Of a stretch of 64,000 bases of DNA, positions 1 through 9,814 are shown piece by piece. The stretch's first letter is position 1. Each line of letters opens with the position of its first letter. The position numbers were made by a program, and so were the translations under genes. Origin of the DNA: Arcobacter sp. LA11 (GTDB taxonomy: Bacteria > Campylobacterota > Campylobacteria > Campylobacterales > Arcobacteraceae); assembly GCF_001895145.1 (NCBI RefSeq), contig NZ_BDIR01000003.1, forward strand, positions 1-64,000, read 5' to 3'. Below the pieces are notes generated by a model. The model saw only the letters and a program-made list of their open reading frames with translations. It was not told the DNA's origin and did not search any database.

Positions 1-1856
1 ATTTTCTCCTTCTCAACAGTAGAAATATGATTAAACTTAATATTCTCATTTAAATCATTCCCTATAGTTAAAACAGAATCATTTGCTACAGTCTCTTCTT
101 TGTCATTATCTATTATAGTCTTAGAATTATTCTCTATATGACTATACTTATCATTTAAGGCATGAAATGAAAGGTCTTTTTGTGCTCTTAAAGATAGTAG
201 TTCATCTCCTCTTTTATCTTCAAAGGCTAGTTCGTTATATCCTACTTTATCTTCATATTGTGGCATGGAGTTTGTTTTTATAAAAGATTTTGTTTTCTCT
301 TTTGGCAGGTTATATGGATTTTTATTTTCATTATTATGAAGTGTTCCTATTATAATTGGACAATCAGGATCACCATTTATAAAAGATACTATTACTTCTT
401 GATTTACTCTTGGTAAGAATTGTGTTCCATATCCATTTCCTGAGTGTAGGTTTGATAGTCTTAGATAACAAGATGTTGTTTGGTTCTCTTCAAAGTGGAA
501 CAGTACTCTTATTCTTCCTTGGTCATCTACATCTATTGTATTATCATAATCTTTTGTATTAGGATTTCCATTTGATACTCTTGCAGTTAGAACTGAGTTT
601 ATTCTTGGTTTTTTAGTAGTAACTGGTGGTTTATATGTTATATCTTTTGGTATGGCTGTAAATTCTACTTCATATTGTAGTTTATGTTTTTCTTGATCAT
701 TTATACTTTGTTTATATTCATCTAGGGCATTTGGAAAGAAGCCTTCATATTTTACTTCTAGTATGATGGTATCTATTTTTTTATTTGCTCTTTCATCTTC
801 TAATTCTATACATAGGCAATCTTGTATATTTAGTTCTTCAGATGTTCCTTCTATTATATTTGATGTTACATACTCTTTTTGAGAGTCTATTTTTGTATAT
901 CTATTTAAGTCTTTATAGTATGATTCATCTAGTAGGTTTAGTTTATCTCTTAGATTATATCTTTTTATATCAGATCTTAGTTGTGAGGTACTTTGGTTAT
1001 CTAGTACAGAGCTTGTTATATTTGAGCCACTTTGTGTTTTATATTCTAAGCTTGGTTTATCTTTATCATAGTAGTCTTCTATATGATGAGATGAGGCAAA
1101 CTTTTTACTATGGTTAAAGTTACAAGTTGAAGAGTATGTATGTACTGTTACGTGTTCATTTAATTCACATAGTGTTAGGGTATATGGATTATTTGAAGAG
1201 TAATCAATAATTAAGGAGTATCCTTCTTCTTCACAAAGCATAAGTATAAAGTCTAAATCACTTTGATTATATTGGGTTGTATATTCTCTTACTGGGGCTG
1301 TTATTAAATCTAGTTTTACATCTATTTTTAGGTTTAGTAGTTGGTTATATCTTCCTATTATTTCTGTTATTATATCACTTGTTTTTTTATCATGGTATAT
1401 TTCATATCTATTATTTAATCCAAGGTAATGGATGGGAGATACTACTTCTATTTGGTATAGGTGTTTTCTTGAAACTATACTGTCTTCACTTGCTTTAAAG
1501 ATTTTACCGAAGATTGATTTTTTTACTACTGGGTTTATTTGGTCTTGAAGTACTAATTCTATATCTGTATCAACAATATCTTCTATATTTATAAAGTCAT
1601 CACTTACGAAGGTTATTGTGAATTTATATGGGGTATTTACACTACTTTGTCCAGATAGTTTATAAACACTAAAAGAACCATCTAATATTCCTAGTCCTAG
1701 TATTTCATTTGGTTTATAGTTTAGTAGTTTTAGTCTTGCTGTTATGTCTTGATTTATTTCACGTCTTAACTCTTTTAAGTTTAAGGCGTTTGATAGCTCA
1801 TCTATACTTTCTTCGATATTTCTTTTATCTAGCTTTTTTATTAGTTCTTCTGACAA
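1..1856 (-). CDS. vgrG: VgrG spike protein of the T6SS (TssI), C-terminus outside window
   Basis: Forms the trimeric spike tip that sits on the Hcp tube and is fired out with it. I read this frame by hand: 618 complete codons without a stop, running off the left edge. The N-terminal two thirds look like the phage gp27-like region. From about residue 440 come gp5-like OB signatures: DDQGRIRVLFHF, then GYGTQFLPRVNQEVIVSFINGDP, which are typical of VgrG. The only usual start codon in the open frame is TTG at 1856, preceded by AAAGG seven bases away; no ATG or GTG is available upstream. Last gene of the visible T6SS run, separated from hcp by a strong hairpin. Any C-terminal effector domain would lie outside the window. 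Confidence 0.93.
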   Translation of the reverse strand, partial: MSEELIKKLDKRNIEESIDELSNALNLKELRREINQDITARLKLLNYKPNEILGLGILDGSFSVYKLSGQSSVNTPYKFTITFVSDDFINIEDIVDTDIELVLQDQINPVVKKSIFGKIFKASEDSIVSRKHLYQIEVVSPIHYLGLNNRYEIYHDKKTSDIITEIIGRYNQLLNLKIDVKLDLITAPVREYTTQYNQSDLDFILMLCEEEGYSLIIDYSSNNPYTLTLCELNEHVTVHTYSSTCNFNHSKKFASSHHIEDYYDKDKPSLEYKTQSGSNITSSVLDNQSTSQLRSDIKRYNLRDKLNLLDESYYKDLNRYTKIDSQKEYVTSNIIEGTSEELNIQDCLCIELEDERANKKIDTIILEVKYEGFFPNALDEYKQSINDQEKHKLQYEVEFTAIPKDITYKPPVTTKKPRINSVLTARVSNGNPNTKDYDNTIDVDDQGRIRVLFHFEENQTTSCYLRLSNLHSGNGYGTQFLPRVNQEVIVSFINGDPDCPIIIGTLHNNENKNPYNLPKEKTKSFIKTNSMPQYEDKVGYNELAFEDKRGDELLSLRAQKDLSFHALNDKYSHIENNSKTIIDNDKEETVANDSVLTIGNDLNENIKFNHISTVEKEK

Positions 1857-1935
1857 TCTTTGGCCTTTACTTTTCTGTATAGAATTTATTGTAAAGACAA
1901 CGGTTTGAAAGTAATATTTACAATAAATTAAAAGA

Positions 1936-1969
1936 TTAATGGTATATGAAATAAATCATATACCATTAA
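1936..1969 (-). terminator. Hairpin between hcp and vgrG, probable terminator or attenuator
   Basis: Perfect inverted repeat with 14-base arms (1936-1949 and 1956-1969) around a 6-base loop. Read on the minus strand it lies just after the hcp stop and is followed by a T-rich stretch (CTTTTAATTTATTG). It could end most hcp transcripts while letting some continue into vgrG, which would suit the large excess of Hcp over VgrG in T6SS. The stem is A/T rich, so its strength is uncertain. Confidence 0.7.
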
Positions 1970-1984
1970 AGTGAAAGGTTTAAA

Positions 1985-2509
1985 CTAAGCGTTTAATCCT
2001 ACACCCATTCTCCAATCATCTTCACCAGATGTACTTGCAGCTTCATGTCTCCAAGTAATTTTTCTATAAGCAAAAGATACTTTTTCTAATGGAGCAACTT
2101 GACTTTTTGCAATACCTTCTTCATTATCCATGAAAGCATCAATATCAACGATTACTGCATCTTCTAATACAATAGAAAAGTAATGCTCAGGTTTACCAGC
2201 ATAACTAGTTCTGTACCATTTTAATTCTACTTCTGTTAAAGTTTCACCTTTAGTTAATGCATTATAAAGAAGAGGTGAACATTTATCAAAAATTTTTGAA
2301 ATAACTAGTGGCTCATGAACTCTTTGTCCTGATGGTTGACCTGATTGTGGATCTCTTGGAATATTAATATTATGAGAGAAACCTTTAATTAATGCTTCAT
2401 TCTCATGACCTTTTTGGTAAGAGTTTCCAACAGATTCTGGAGTAAATGTACCTTCAGTAATTAAACCTTGTGTACTACCTTTGATTGAAATAAATATTGG
2501 GTTGTTCAT
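1985..2509 (-). CDS. hcp: Hcp, T6SS tube protein (TssD)
   Basis: Forms the hexameric rings stacked into the inner tube that the contracting sheath expels; also a carrier of small effectors. The 174-residue length and the sequence are typical of the Hcp family: a start like MNNPIFISIKGSTQG, a central HEPLVISKIFDKCSPLL and LEDAVIVDID. No signal peptide, as expected. The ATG has a good AAAGGAAC ribosome site. It lies 79 bases after ppkA and is followed by a strong hairpin, so it may be partly transcribed on its own; I see no convincing consensus promoter in the gap. Confidence 0.97.
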   Translation of the reverse strand: MNNPIFISIKGSTQGLITEGTFTPESVGNSYQKGHENEALIKGFSHNINIPRDPQSGQPSGQRVHEPLVISKIFDKCSPLLYNALTKGETLTEVELKWYRTSYAGKPEHYFSIVLEDAVIVDIDAFMDNEEGIAKSQVAPLEKVSFAYRKITWRHEAASTSGEDDWRMGVGLNA

Positions 2510-2588
2510 TTTGTTCCTTTTTTTGAATTGTGTTATTTTAACAAAAGAAAAATAAAATAATAATAAAGATTAGAAATTTTTTATTTTA

Positions 2589-3458
2589 TTATTTAAAAAA
2601 ATTTAAAAACCTTTGTGGAAGCACCCTTTTATGGGGATTTATATCTAAAGAATTTTTAAACCATCTTCTGAAAACAAATGGAATATTAGATAAATCATAT
2701 GCATATTTATTATTTTTGATTTCATCTAAAGAATTTTTATTAAATAAAGACTTACAATTATAGATTTCATACATTACACAAGCAAGGGAAAATATATCTG
2801 ATTGTTTATTTGGTTTTTCTCCTTGGAGAATTTCTGGTGCAGAATATTTTGGATTATAAGCTTTTACTTTACTATATTCAAGAGTGATTTCTTTATTTTT
2901 ATTTGTATCTTGAGAAATTCCAAAATCAAATAAAGATATGAACTCTTTATTTATCATTATATTTGAAGGGTTTATATCTGCATGTACTATATTTTGTGAG
3001 TGAATATGATGGATTGTATTTAAAAGAGTTTTAAAAAGTTGATTTTTAAAATCCTTATTCATGCTAATTATAGGGACTTCTGATAAGATACTACCTTTTA
3101 GATATTCTAATACTACATATGGAATATTTGATTCTTCATCTATTCCAAAATCTAATGCTTTTACAATATTATCATGATTTAATCTTTTTAGAAAAGAGTA
3201 TTCTGAATATACAAATGCTGCAATATCTTTATTTTTTTGTAATTTATTAGAAGGTATTTTAATAACTATATTAGATGGTTCATTGAAATAATCACAATAG
3301 ATATCTGTAGCACTATAAACGGTACTTAATCCACCCTTCCCTATTTCATCACCTAAATAATACCTGTTATTTAGTAGTGAAATGTTGGATTTTATTTTTT
3401 TAAGTTTTTTCTTAAAACTTTTTTTTGAAATTTCAGTTATGATATTTTTTTCTTTCAT
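2589..3458 (-). CDS. ppkA: PpkA-like Ser/Thr kinase of the T6SS
   Basis: Eukaryotic-type protein kinase, by context the kinase of the T6SS threonine-phosphorylation pathway whose usual target is the FHA protein. Visible motifs are the glycine loop GKGGLS (40-45), the ATP-binding Lys67 in VIK, the catalytic loop HADINPSN (159-166) with Asp161, DFG (178-180) and APE (207-209). The residue before the catalytic Asp is Ala, so it is a non-RD kinase. At 289 residues with no membrane segment it is only the kinase domain; the Pseudomonas PpkA is far longer, with a transmembrane and a periplasmic part. Its start overlaps the pppA stop by four bases (ATGA). Confidence 0.9.
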   Translation of the reverse strand: MKEKNIITEISKKSFKKKLKKIKSNISLLNNRYYLGDEIGKGGLSTVYSATDIYCDYFNEPSNIVIKIPSNKLQKNKDIAAFVYSEYSFLKRLNHDNIVKALDFGIDEESNIPYVVLEYLKGSILSEVPIISMNKDFKNQLFKTLLNTIHHIHSQNIVHADINPSNIMINKEFISLFDFGISQDTNKNKEITLEYSKVKAYNPKYSAPEILQGEKPNKQSDIFSLACVMYEIYNCKSLFNKNSLDEIKNNKYAYDLSNIPFVFRRWFKNSLDINPHKRVLPQRFLNFFK

Positions 3459-4132
3459 TTATTACCAACTAAAATTGCAGTTATATTATCATCAGCTTTT
3501 GTAGAAAGGACACTTAGCCTTAATCTTTCCATACCTTTTTCTAAAGTTTCATCTTCAAGAGCGGATTTTATTATTTTACTTGAAACATTATCGTACAATC
3601 CATCACTACACAATAAGAATGCATCATTTTTCTTTGCAATAAATCTAGTTGTTTCTACAAATAAGTTTCCAGGAGCAGATATGGCAGAAGTTAAAACTTT
3701 ACGATATCCATATAAGTCATTAATTTCAACTGAATGGTCTTTAGTTACTGTACTTAAAATATTATCTCTTAAATTATAACATCTACTATCTCCAGAGTGT
3801 ATACATACACCCTTTTCTCCTTCTATAAAAAGTAGAATTATAGTAGTTCCTATTGTTATATTTTCTCCTAGTTTTTCAACTTTGTTTTTTAATATGGCAT
3901 GAATTTTTTCTATTTGTTTATTCATTATAAATATTTTATTTTCAAAGTCACCACTCATTTGCATTTCTTCAAAAATATCAGTAACTAGATGACTTGCAAA
4001 GTTTCCTTCTGCATGTCCACCCATTCCATCACATACAATCCATAAACCTCTTTCGTCACTTGCGTAAAATGAGTCCTCATTTACTTTTCTGATATGACCT
4101 GGATGAGTAAATGTAAAACTTTTATATATCAT
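3455..4132 (-). CDS. pppA: PppA-like PP2C phosphatase of the T6SS
   Basis: PP2C-family Mn/Mg-dependent Ser/Thr phosphatase, expected to reverse PpkA phosphorylation and switch the T6SS off. The metal-binding motifs are intact: NED (18-20), CDGMGGHAEG (34-43), GDSR in the middle, SDGLYD and a terminal DDNITAI. The 225-residue length fits the compact T6SS type. It is cytosolic, with no signal or membrane segment. Its ATG overlaps the tssM stop (TAATG) and its stop overlaps ppkA by four bases, so kinase, phosphatase and TssM are translationally coupled. Confidence 0.93.
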   Translation of the reverse strand: MIYKSFTFTHPGHIRKVNEDSFYASDERGLWIVCDGMGGHAEGNFASHLVTDIFEEMQMSGDFENKIFIMNKQIEKIHAILKNKVEKLGENITIGTTIILLFIEGEKGVCIHSGDSRCYNLRDNILSTVTKDHSVEINDLYGYRKVLTSAISAPGNLFVETTRFIAKKNDAFLLCSDGLYDNVSSKIIKSALEDETLEKGMERLRLSVLSTKADDNITAILVGNK

Positions 4133-7100
4133 TATAAATTCTCACTTAAATAGAAATTTGATAGCGCATTATATTTTTTTAATATCCTAGTAATAGAACC
4201 TTTTAAATAAAATGAACCGCTATATTCATCTTGGTCATATTTTAGAATTACTGAATCTGCACTTGACGATTGTTTATTAAATTTATCAAGTAGCTTAAAT
4301 AATGCCCATTCATTGTCTAGATAGTTTTCAACAACAGGATTATTTGTTAAATCATATAAATTAAACTTAACAACTGTGTTTAAACTTTGTGCAGGCCAAA
4401 TGATTTTTTTACTTTTTATTGGTCCATGCTCATATAGGATATTATCATCATCATAAGATAGTTCCATTGTTGCTAGATTACTTCCAAGTACATGTGGTTT
4501 AATTGAGGCAACAAAACCTAATGAACCATTATTTTTGAAGAAAACTTTTTTTAATTTATGGGCATTTAGTATAGCTTGCATATAACTTTTTTGAATATTC
4601 ATCATATTTCCATCTATATTTTTTAAGTTATAGGCATTTGCATTTGCCTGTATTCTTACAAAATTTGAGATATAATTTTTATGAAAGGTATCAAGTATTC
4701 CATCTTTTTTAAAGAAGTCACTAAAGTCTTCAAGTTTTATATAATTGTTAGCTTCTTTGTTTGCAATTGGATATTTGTTTTTAATTCTTTCATTATAAAA
4801 AGATAAAACATCTTCTTTATATTTAATATTTACATATGATTTAGCATATTTTAATATTAATCTCCAGTTTGTTATTAATATTTGTCTATACCATTTTTTT
4901 ACATGTATTGGTAATGAATTTAACGGTACAACCATTGGTCTTGTTTTTCCACTTATTCTATCAGTAACAATTTTAAATGAATCATATTTTGGAGTAACAG
5001 CACCGTTTATTGAAGTCATTGTTTGGTATGTTTTATTCAATTTATTAACAGCATTTTTTAGAATATTTGATGGTTGTTCATTTTCATCTAACAGACTATT
5101 ATACTCTTTGAAAAAGTTTCTAAGGTTTTTAATACTTGTATTATCTACTGTTTTATCAACAGAGCTTAAAGCTTTTTTAGCAACAGCTCTACCAATTTGT
5201 CCTGGTGCAACAGTTGCTACAACCGCATTTGTAATTTTACTATCTTTTTTTGATTTCATTTTAAACTGTTCTGCTGGAGAGTAAAGGTTTGTATGTTCTT
5301 TTAATGCTCTTAAAACTGATATTATAGGAGAATCTGCTGAACTCAATATTGATAGTTGATTTGTTAATGATGAGATTCTATTTTGTGAAGGAATTCTTAA
5401 TTTGGTTAATGCAGTATTCCAATATTTTTTATAATCTGCAAAATAGAAACTTAATACTTTTTTATAATTATTGTTTATTTCAACAACACTTAAGTCGGTT
5501 CTTTTCCCAATTACCCAATTGTTTAAAAGTATTTCTTTTGTTAGGTTCCTACCGTCTTTAATCATTATTGAATAACCAGTTTTAGTGAAGAATCCAGGTA
5601 TTACATAATCATTGCCTTTAAATGAAGATATATTACTACCCAGAACATGAGAAAAACTAAAGTCTTTTAAGTTCATTTGTTCAGCTTTATTTTTTAAGCC
5701 TCTATAAGTTAATGCTTCACTACCAAGTTTTGTTAATCTATTTCTAGCAATTTTTAATGTAGATTTGTTTAATTCATATGGTTCAAATCCATATTCTAAT
5801 ATATTTTTCCAATGATAGTTTAGGCCTTTTTGAATAACAGGAGTATTAGGAAAAATTTTTGCCCAATCTTCAGCCATATAGTTTGACAGATATTCAGAAT
5901 CTCTTCTTTTTAAATTTTCAAGCATTACATATGCTTTTGTATTATCCCAAGTTTTATCAAAACTATTTAAATTTAATCTCATTTTCTTTTCTATATGATT
6001 CGCAACTCTAGGTAATAATAAAGTTTTTAAGTCATCATAATAAATTTCTTGAATTTTTGTTTTTCTATCTTCTGTTTTATAGAAAAGAAGTTTCCAAAAA
6101 TCATCTGTAGTATTTTTTGCATTGTATTGTTTGATTTTTTCTAAATCATTCAATACTTCAAGAATGTGTGAGAAGTCATCTTCTGGTAATACTTTACTCT
6201 TTTTATTATTGTAAATTTGATAACTATTTTCTAATTTGTTTAATATATCATTATGAATAATAAAGTCTCTTACAATAAAGATACTAAAGAATAATACAAT
6301 TAAAAAAGATAAAGAGTATGATATAACTTGGTTTCTTTTTATCTTTTTCTTGTAGTTATCATCCATTTTTATAATTTCTGCTTCAGGGAAAATAATATCA
6401 TTTAGAAGTCTTTTTATAAACAGTCCTTTTGTATTTCTTGAGACTTCTAATTTATCTTCTGGAACTAATGCATGGTGGTTATCTTCACAAGGTACACTAG
6501 TGAAATAAATACCTCTAAGCATTAAAGGTTTTCTATATCTTGTTTGTGCAAAACATATATCTACAAAAAGATTGGTTTTTTCAAATAATTCTGAAAAATT
6601 TTCACAAAACATAAATATTTTAGTTCTATACTCTTCTTCCCATTCATAATGCATTCTATCTAATACTGAACTATTTAATCTTTTTAATAAATCTTCTAGT
6701 TGTGGTTTTACAATAGTTGTGTCGATATTTGTATTTTCATGGTCAAAGGTAATACCTAATATTTCATTTTTTTCTTCTTCTGTTAAATTTGAGAAATATT
6801 CATTAAATCCTTCAATCTTATCACTTTTTGTAATGATTAAATAAATGGGGATACTTGACATAAAAGATTTAGAAAGTTCATCAAATCTATCTCTTAAATC
6901 TTTTCCATATTGTTCTAACTCTTTTTCTGTTTTATCAACTAACGTATCCACACTTATTGTAAGAATAATACCATTTATAGGTCTTCTCCATCTTTTTTTA
7001 GTAAATAAATTTAAAAAAGATTTCCAAATAACTGGATCTTCAGGGTTTTGTTTTAATTCAATATAATTACCTGGCATATCTATAAAAACTGAGTGTTCTG

Positions 7101-7611
7101 CAAAATACCATTGGAAAGATTTAGTACTGTCCTCTTCTACTACAACTCTATTATCATAATTTACATTTAGAGGGAAATCTAGTCCTGAAGACTCAAGTAA
7201 AGTTGTTTTTCCTTCAGAGTTATTCCCTACTACAAGATACCATGGTAACTCGTATTTAGCTTTTCTTTTACTTTTGTATAAAGATGATTTTTTTATAACT
7301 TTTATTGCTTCTGAGAATTTTGTTTTTAGTTCTTTTATTTTCTCTGCTATTACTTTTTTGTGTTCTTCTTGTAACTCTCTTTGTTCTTTTTTTTCTTTTA
7401 AAATATCTTGTGTTTCTTCTTTTTTAAAAAGTAAAACAAGAAGTATAATTATTACTGTACCAAAAAATATACTAAATGAAATGAGAAGTCTAAAGTTTAG
7501 TTCTTCAAATGATTTAAAAAAGAATGGCGTTACAAAAATTACTAATAGAGATAAAATAAGAGCAATACTTAAAAGCCAGAAATTTAATGATTTAAATATT
7601 GGTTTTTTCAT
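4132..7611 (-). CDS. tssM: TssM (IcmF), inner-membrane component of the T6SS membrane complex
   Basis: Spans the inner membrane and periplasm and, with TssL and TssJ, forms the trans-envelope channel. The 1159-residue length is normal. Two membrane helices lie near the N-terminus (about 10-31 and 42-63), a cytoplasmic NTPase-like domain follows with a Walker A at 129-137 (GNNSEGKTT), and a third helix sits near residue 435-455. The rest is the large periplasmic part. A Walker motif is not conserved in every TssM, and here it is intact. The ATG overlaps the tssL stop as TAATG. Confidence 0.96.
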   Translation of the reverse strand: MKKPIFKSLNFWLLSIALILSLLVIFVTPFFFKSFEELNFRLLISFSIFFGTVIIILLVLLFKKEETQDILKEKKEQRELQEEHKKVIAEKIKELKTKFSEAIKVIKKSSLYKSKRKAKYELPWYLVVGNNSEGKTTLLESSGLDFPLNVNYDNRVVVEEDSTKSFQWYFAEHSVFIDMPGNYIELKQNPEDPVIWKSFLNLFTKKRWRRPINGIILTISVDTLVDKTEKELEQYGKDLRDRFDELSKSFMSSIPIYLIITKSDKIEGFNEYFSNLTEEEKNEILGITFDHENTNIDTTIVKPQLEDLLKRLNSSVLDRMHYEWEEEYRTKIFMFCENFSELFEKTNLFVDICFAQTRYRKPLMLRGIYFTSVPCEDNHHALVPEDKLEVSRNTKGLFIKRLLNDIIFPEAEIIKMDDNYKKKIKRNQVISYSLSFLIVLFFSIFIVRDFIIHNDILNKLENSYQIYNNKKSKVLPEDDFSHILEVLNDLEKIKQYNAKNTTDDFWKLLFYKTEDRKTKIQEIYYDDLKTLLLPRVANHIEKKMRLNLNSFDKTWDNTKAYVMLENLKRRDSEYLSNYMAEDWAKIFPNTPVIQKGLNYHWKNILEYGFEPYELNKSTLKIARNRLTKLGSEALTYRGLKNKAEQMNLKDFSFSHVLGSNISSFKGNDYVIPGFFTKTGYSIMIKDGRNLTKEILLNNWVIGKRTDLSVVEINNNYKKVLSFYFADYKKYWNTALTKLRIPSQNRISSLTNQLSILSSADSPIISVLRALKEHTNLYSPAEQFKMKSKKDSKITNAVVATVAPGQIGRAVAKKALSSVDKTVDNTSIKNLRNFFKEYNSLLDENEQPSNILKNAVNKLNKTYQTMTSINGAVTPKYDSFKIVTDRISGKTRPMVVPLNSLPIHVKKWYRQILITNWRLILKYAKSYVNIKYKEDVLSFYNERIKNKYPIANKEANNYIKLEDFSDFFKKDGILDTFHKNYISNFVRIQANANAYNLKNIDGNMMNIQKSYMQAILNAHKLKKVFFKNNGSLGFVASIKPHVLGSNLATMELSYDDDNILYEHGPIKSKKIIWPAQSLNTVVKFNLYDLTNNPVVENYLDNEWALFKLLDKFNKQSSSADSVILKYDQDEYSGSFYLKGSITRILKKYNALSNFYLSENL

Positions 7612-8468
7612 TAGTTACTCTCCTCTAAATCACTTATTTGAAAGGCTTTATAGTCTTTACTTAATAAGTTTATAAATTCTTCATCTTGTTGATGTAAGCT
7701 AAAAGTTAAACTAGAATAAACTATAAGTAACAAAGTGAAAATACTAAGTATTAACATTGGATAAGATATTTTATTAAATAGTCTATATTTGTCTTTTGAT
7801 GGTTCTTGTGTTGTATAAAATGTCAAAGGATCTCGTCCTTGCACAATTTTGATTTGTCTAAATAGACCGTCTTTTATATTATTAAGCTCTATTTGTCCTC
7901 TGTCTATAACTCTGTATTTCCCTTCAAATCCCAATGCCATACAAATATACATAAGTTCAAGTATGTGTATATATTTAGCAGGTACTTTTAAAAATTTATC
8001 AAGCAGATGGAAAAAATTTTCTCCTCCATATGTTTCATTATGAAAAATACTAAGTAAGCTGTTATTTGACCAGTTGTTATCTTTACCTAAATGAGTGGAG
8101 TTAAGTAATTCATCTGTAAAAGTACATAAAACATATCTAGTAACTAATATTTCATTTTCCTCAATACCATATTTACTAGCAGTTTCATTATATAGATTTA
8201 TTTTTGCTACTAATTCTTCTCTTGCTTCATACATATTATCTTTGTCTAAACTTTTTTGAAATTGAATCACAGCTCTTAAAAGTGGAGAAGCAGCAGTTAT
8301 GAAAGGGTTGAAACTAATTTCATATTCGCTCGCTTTTTTAATAGGTCTTCTTTTGAATACACTTTTTTGTTTTTTATAATCTTCAATAGTACTTTTTTGC
8401 TGATGATTAAAATTTGTTAATGAATCATTACTTTGATTATGTGATATTAAAATAGTTTTGTTATTCAT
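7611..8468 (-). CDS. tssL: TssL (DotU/IcmH), inner-membrane T6SS component
   Basis: Partner of TssM that anchors the baseplate to the inner membrane. It has the cytoplasmic DotU domain (signature FNPFITAASPLLRAV near the N-terminus) and one C-terminal membrane helix (KISYPMLILSIFTLLLIVYS); no OmpA-like peptidoglycan-binding extension. A TTG at 8486 also opens the frame and overlaps the tssK stop, but I prefer the ATG at 8468 because GAGAG lies just before it at proper spacing. That gives 285 residues. Confidence 0.94.
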   Translation of the reverse strand: MNNKTILISHNQSNDSLTNFNHQQKSTIEDYKKQKSVFKRRPIKKASEYEISFNPFITAASPLLRAVIQFQKSLDKDNMYEAREELVAKINLYNETASKYGIEENEILVTRYVLCTFTDELLNSTHLGKDNNWSNNSLLSIFHNETYGGENFFHLLDKFLKVPAKYIHILELMYICMALGFEGKYRVIDRGQIELNNIKDGLFRQIKIVQGRDPLTFYTTQEPSKDKYRLFNKISYPMLILSIFTLLLIVYSSLTFSLHQQDEEFINLLSKDYKAFQISDLEESN

Positions 8469-8482
8469 ATTTCTCTCTATTA

Positions 8483-9814
8483 TCAATTATTTTTAATTGC
8501 CCATAATGCATAGTTAACATTAGGGAGTTTAGATGATAAGTGAAATGCAAATCCTGCAGATTTCAATAACTCTTTTTTATTTTTTCCACTTAGTTCTAAT
8601 TTAAAGTAAAGATGATTGATTCTGTATGGAATCTCTTTTGGTGGATTTGATAAAGGTTTAATTTTAAATCCAACAAGATGATAGTTTACAAGGTTTTTAA
8701 TAGTTTCAATAGTACCTATTTTAAGGCTTGTAACTAAAATCTCTTTTATCTTTTCTGCTGATAAGTCTGCATTTACAGAGAAAATAAAAGAAGAGTTTTC
8801 AATAAGTTCTTTATCTTTTAAAGGAACAATATAGATACCATATTTTCTCTCTTCAACAGGAAGAGAAATGCTATTTTGTTCAAGAACCATAGTAAGCATT
8901 GATTTAAGTTCCTCTAAAATATCTTCAAAACTTGTTGTTTGATTAAAATGATCATAATTGAATTGTTTTAATAATCTTTTCTCTTTTTTCATAAAAATAG
9001 CTAGTTCTCCAGCTAAGATTGTAAGTTCTCTAAAGAGTTCATCTGGATGAATTTTGTCTTGAGTTAATAAAAAGTGAAAACTACTATTGTATTTATTTAA
9101 TACTTGTAGCATAAGATAATCACCCAGCTCAGAAGCTTGCAAAACAGAATCACTTACTTTTTGAGCAAGCTTTTCCGCCCTATAAGATAACATACTTGTC
9201 AACTCGTTTATTTTTGATAATAGATATTTAGATGAATTTAAATGCATATATGAGGGAACAAAAGTTTCATCTAAAGAGACTATTCCACTATTAGAAACAT
9301 TTCCAATTTTTGCAATTTGTATATTTATATAACTATCGCTTAATTGATCTTCTAGTTGTAATTTAAAATTATGTTGTGCTACAGATAAATCACTGTTACT
9401 TACTTCTCCTGTATTTGTATTTGGAATATTTGGAATGGTTTTAGACTTATATCTAGTAAGTAAATTTTTATGTTCTTCAAAATGTACTTCATCACTATTT
9501 TTTATATTAATAGGTAAAGATAAATAAACATATTTATTCATATCTGAAGTATTAATATCTAAAGATAAAGTATATGAGTCTTTTGAGTTAATATTAAATA
9601 ATGTTCCGTCTGGCATAATCCCTGAGGCACTTTCAATAATAATCTTACTAGTACTTAATAGATGTTCGTTAACTTTAAACTCGAAAAAACCCCAGTTGTT
9701 TTGTCTTGATTGATATGTTCTTGTCATTAATTCATAGTTATAATAACGATCATTTTGTTGAAAGTGTTGTGGTCTTATAAAAAGACCTTCTCTCCAAATT
9801 ACTTTATTTTCCAT
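8483..9814 (-). CDS. tssK: TssK, T6SS baseplate-to-membrane adaptor
   Basis: Trimeric adaptor linking the baseplate to TssL and TssM. The 443-residue length and opening (VIWREGLFIRPQHFQQNDRY) match the TssK/ImpJ/VasE family closely. Soluble, no signal peptide. The ATG overlaps the tssJ stop as TAATG, and tssL follows immediately. The tssJ-tssK-tssL order is the common one for T6SS loci, so both sequence and context support the call. Confidence 0.96.
   Translation of the reverse strand: MENKVIWREGLFIRPQHFQQNDRYYNYELMTRTYQSRQNNWGFFEFKVNEHLLSTSKIIIESASGIMPDGTLFNINSKDSYTLSLDINTSDMNKYVYLSLPINIKNSDEVHFEEHKNLLTRYKSKTIPNIPNTNTGEVSNSDLSVAQHNFKLQLEDQLSDSYINIQIAKIGNVSNSGIVSLDETFVPSYMHLNSSKYLLSKINELTSMLSYRAEKLAQKVSDSVLQASELGDYLMLQVLNKYNSSFHFLLTQDKIHPDELFRELTILAGELAIFMKKEKRLLKQFNYDHFNQTTSFEDILEELKSMLTMVLEQNSISLPVEERKYGIYIVPLKDKELIENSSFIFSVNADLSAEKIKEILVTSLKIGTIETIKNLVNYHLVGFKIKPLSNPPKEIPYRINHLYFKLELSGKNKKELLKSAGFAFHLSSKLPNVNYALWAIKNN

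Noticed and set aside
785-1498. Plus-strand hydrophobic frames inside vgrG
   Set aside because: Low-complexity Leu/Tyr-rich translations of the vgrG antisense strand.
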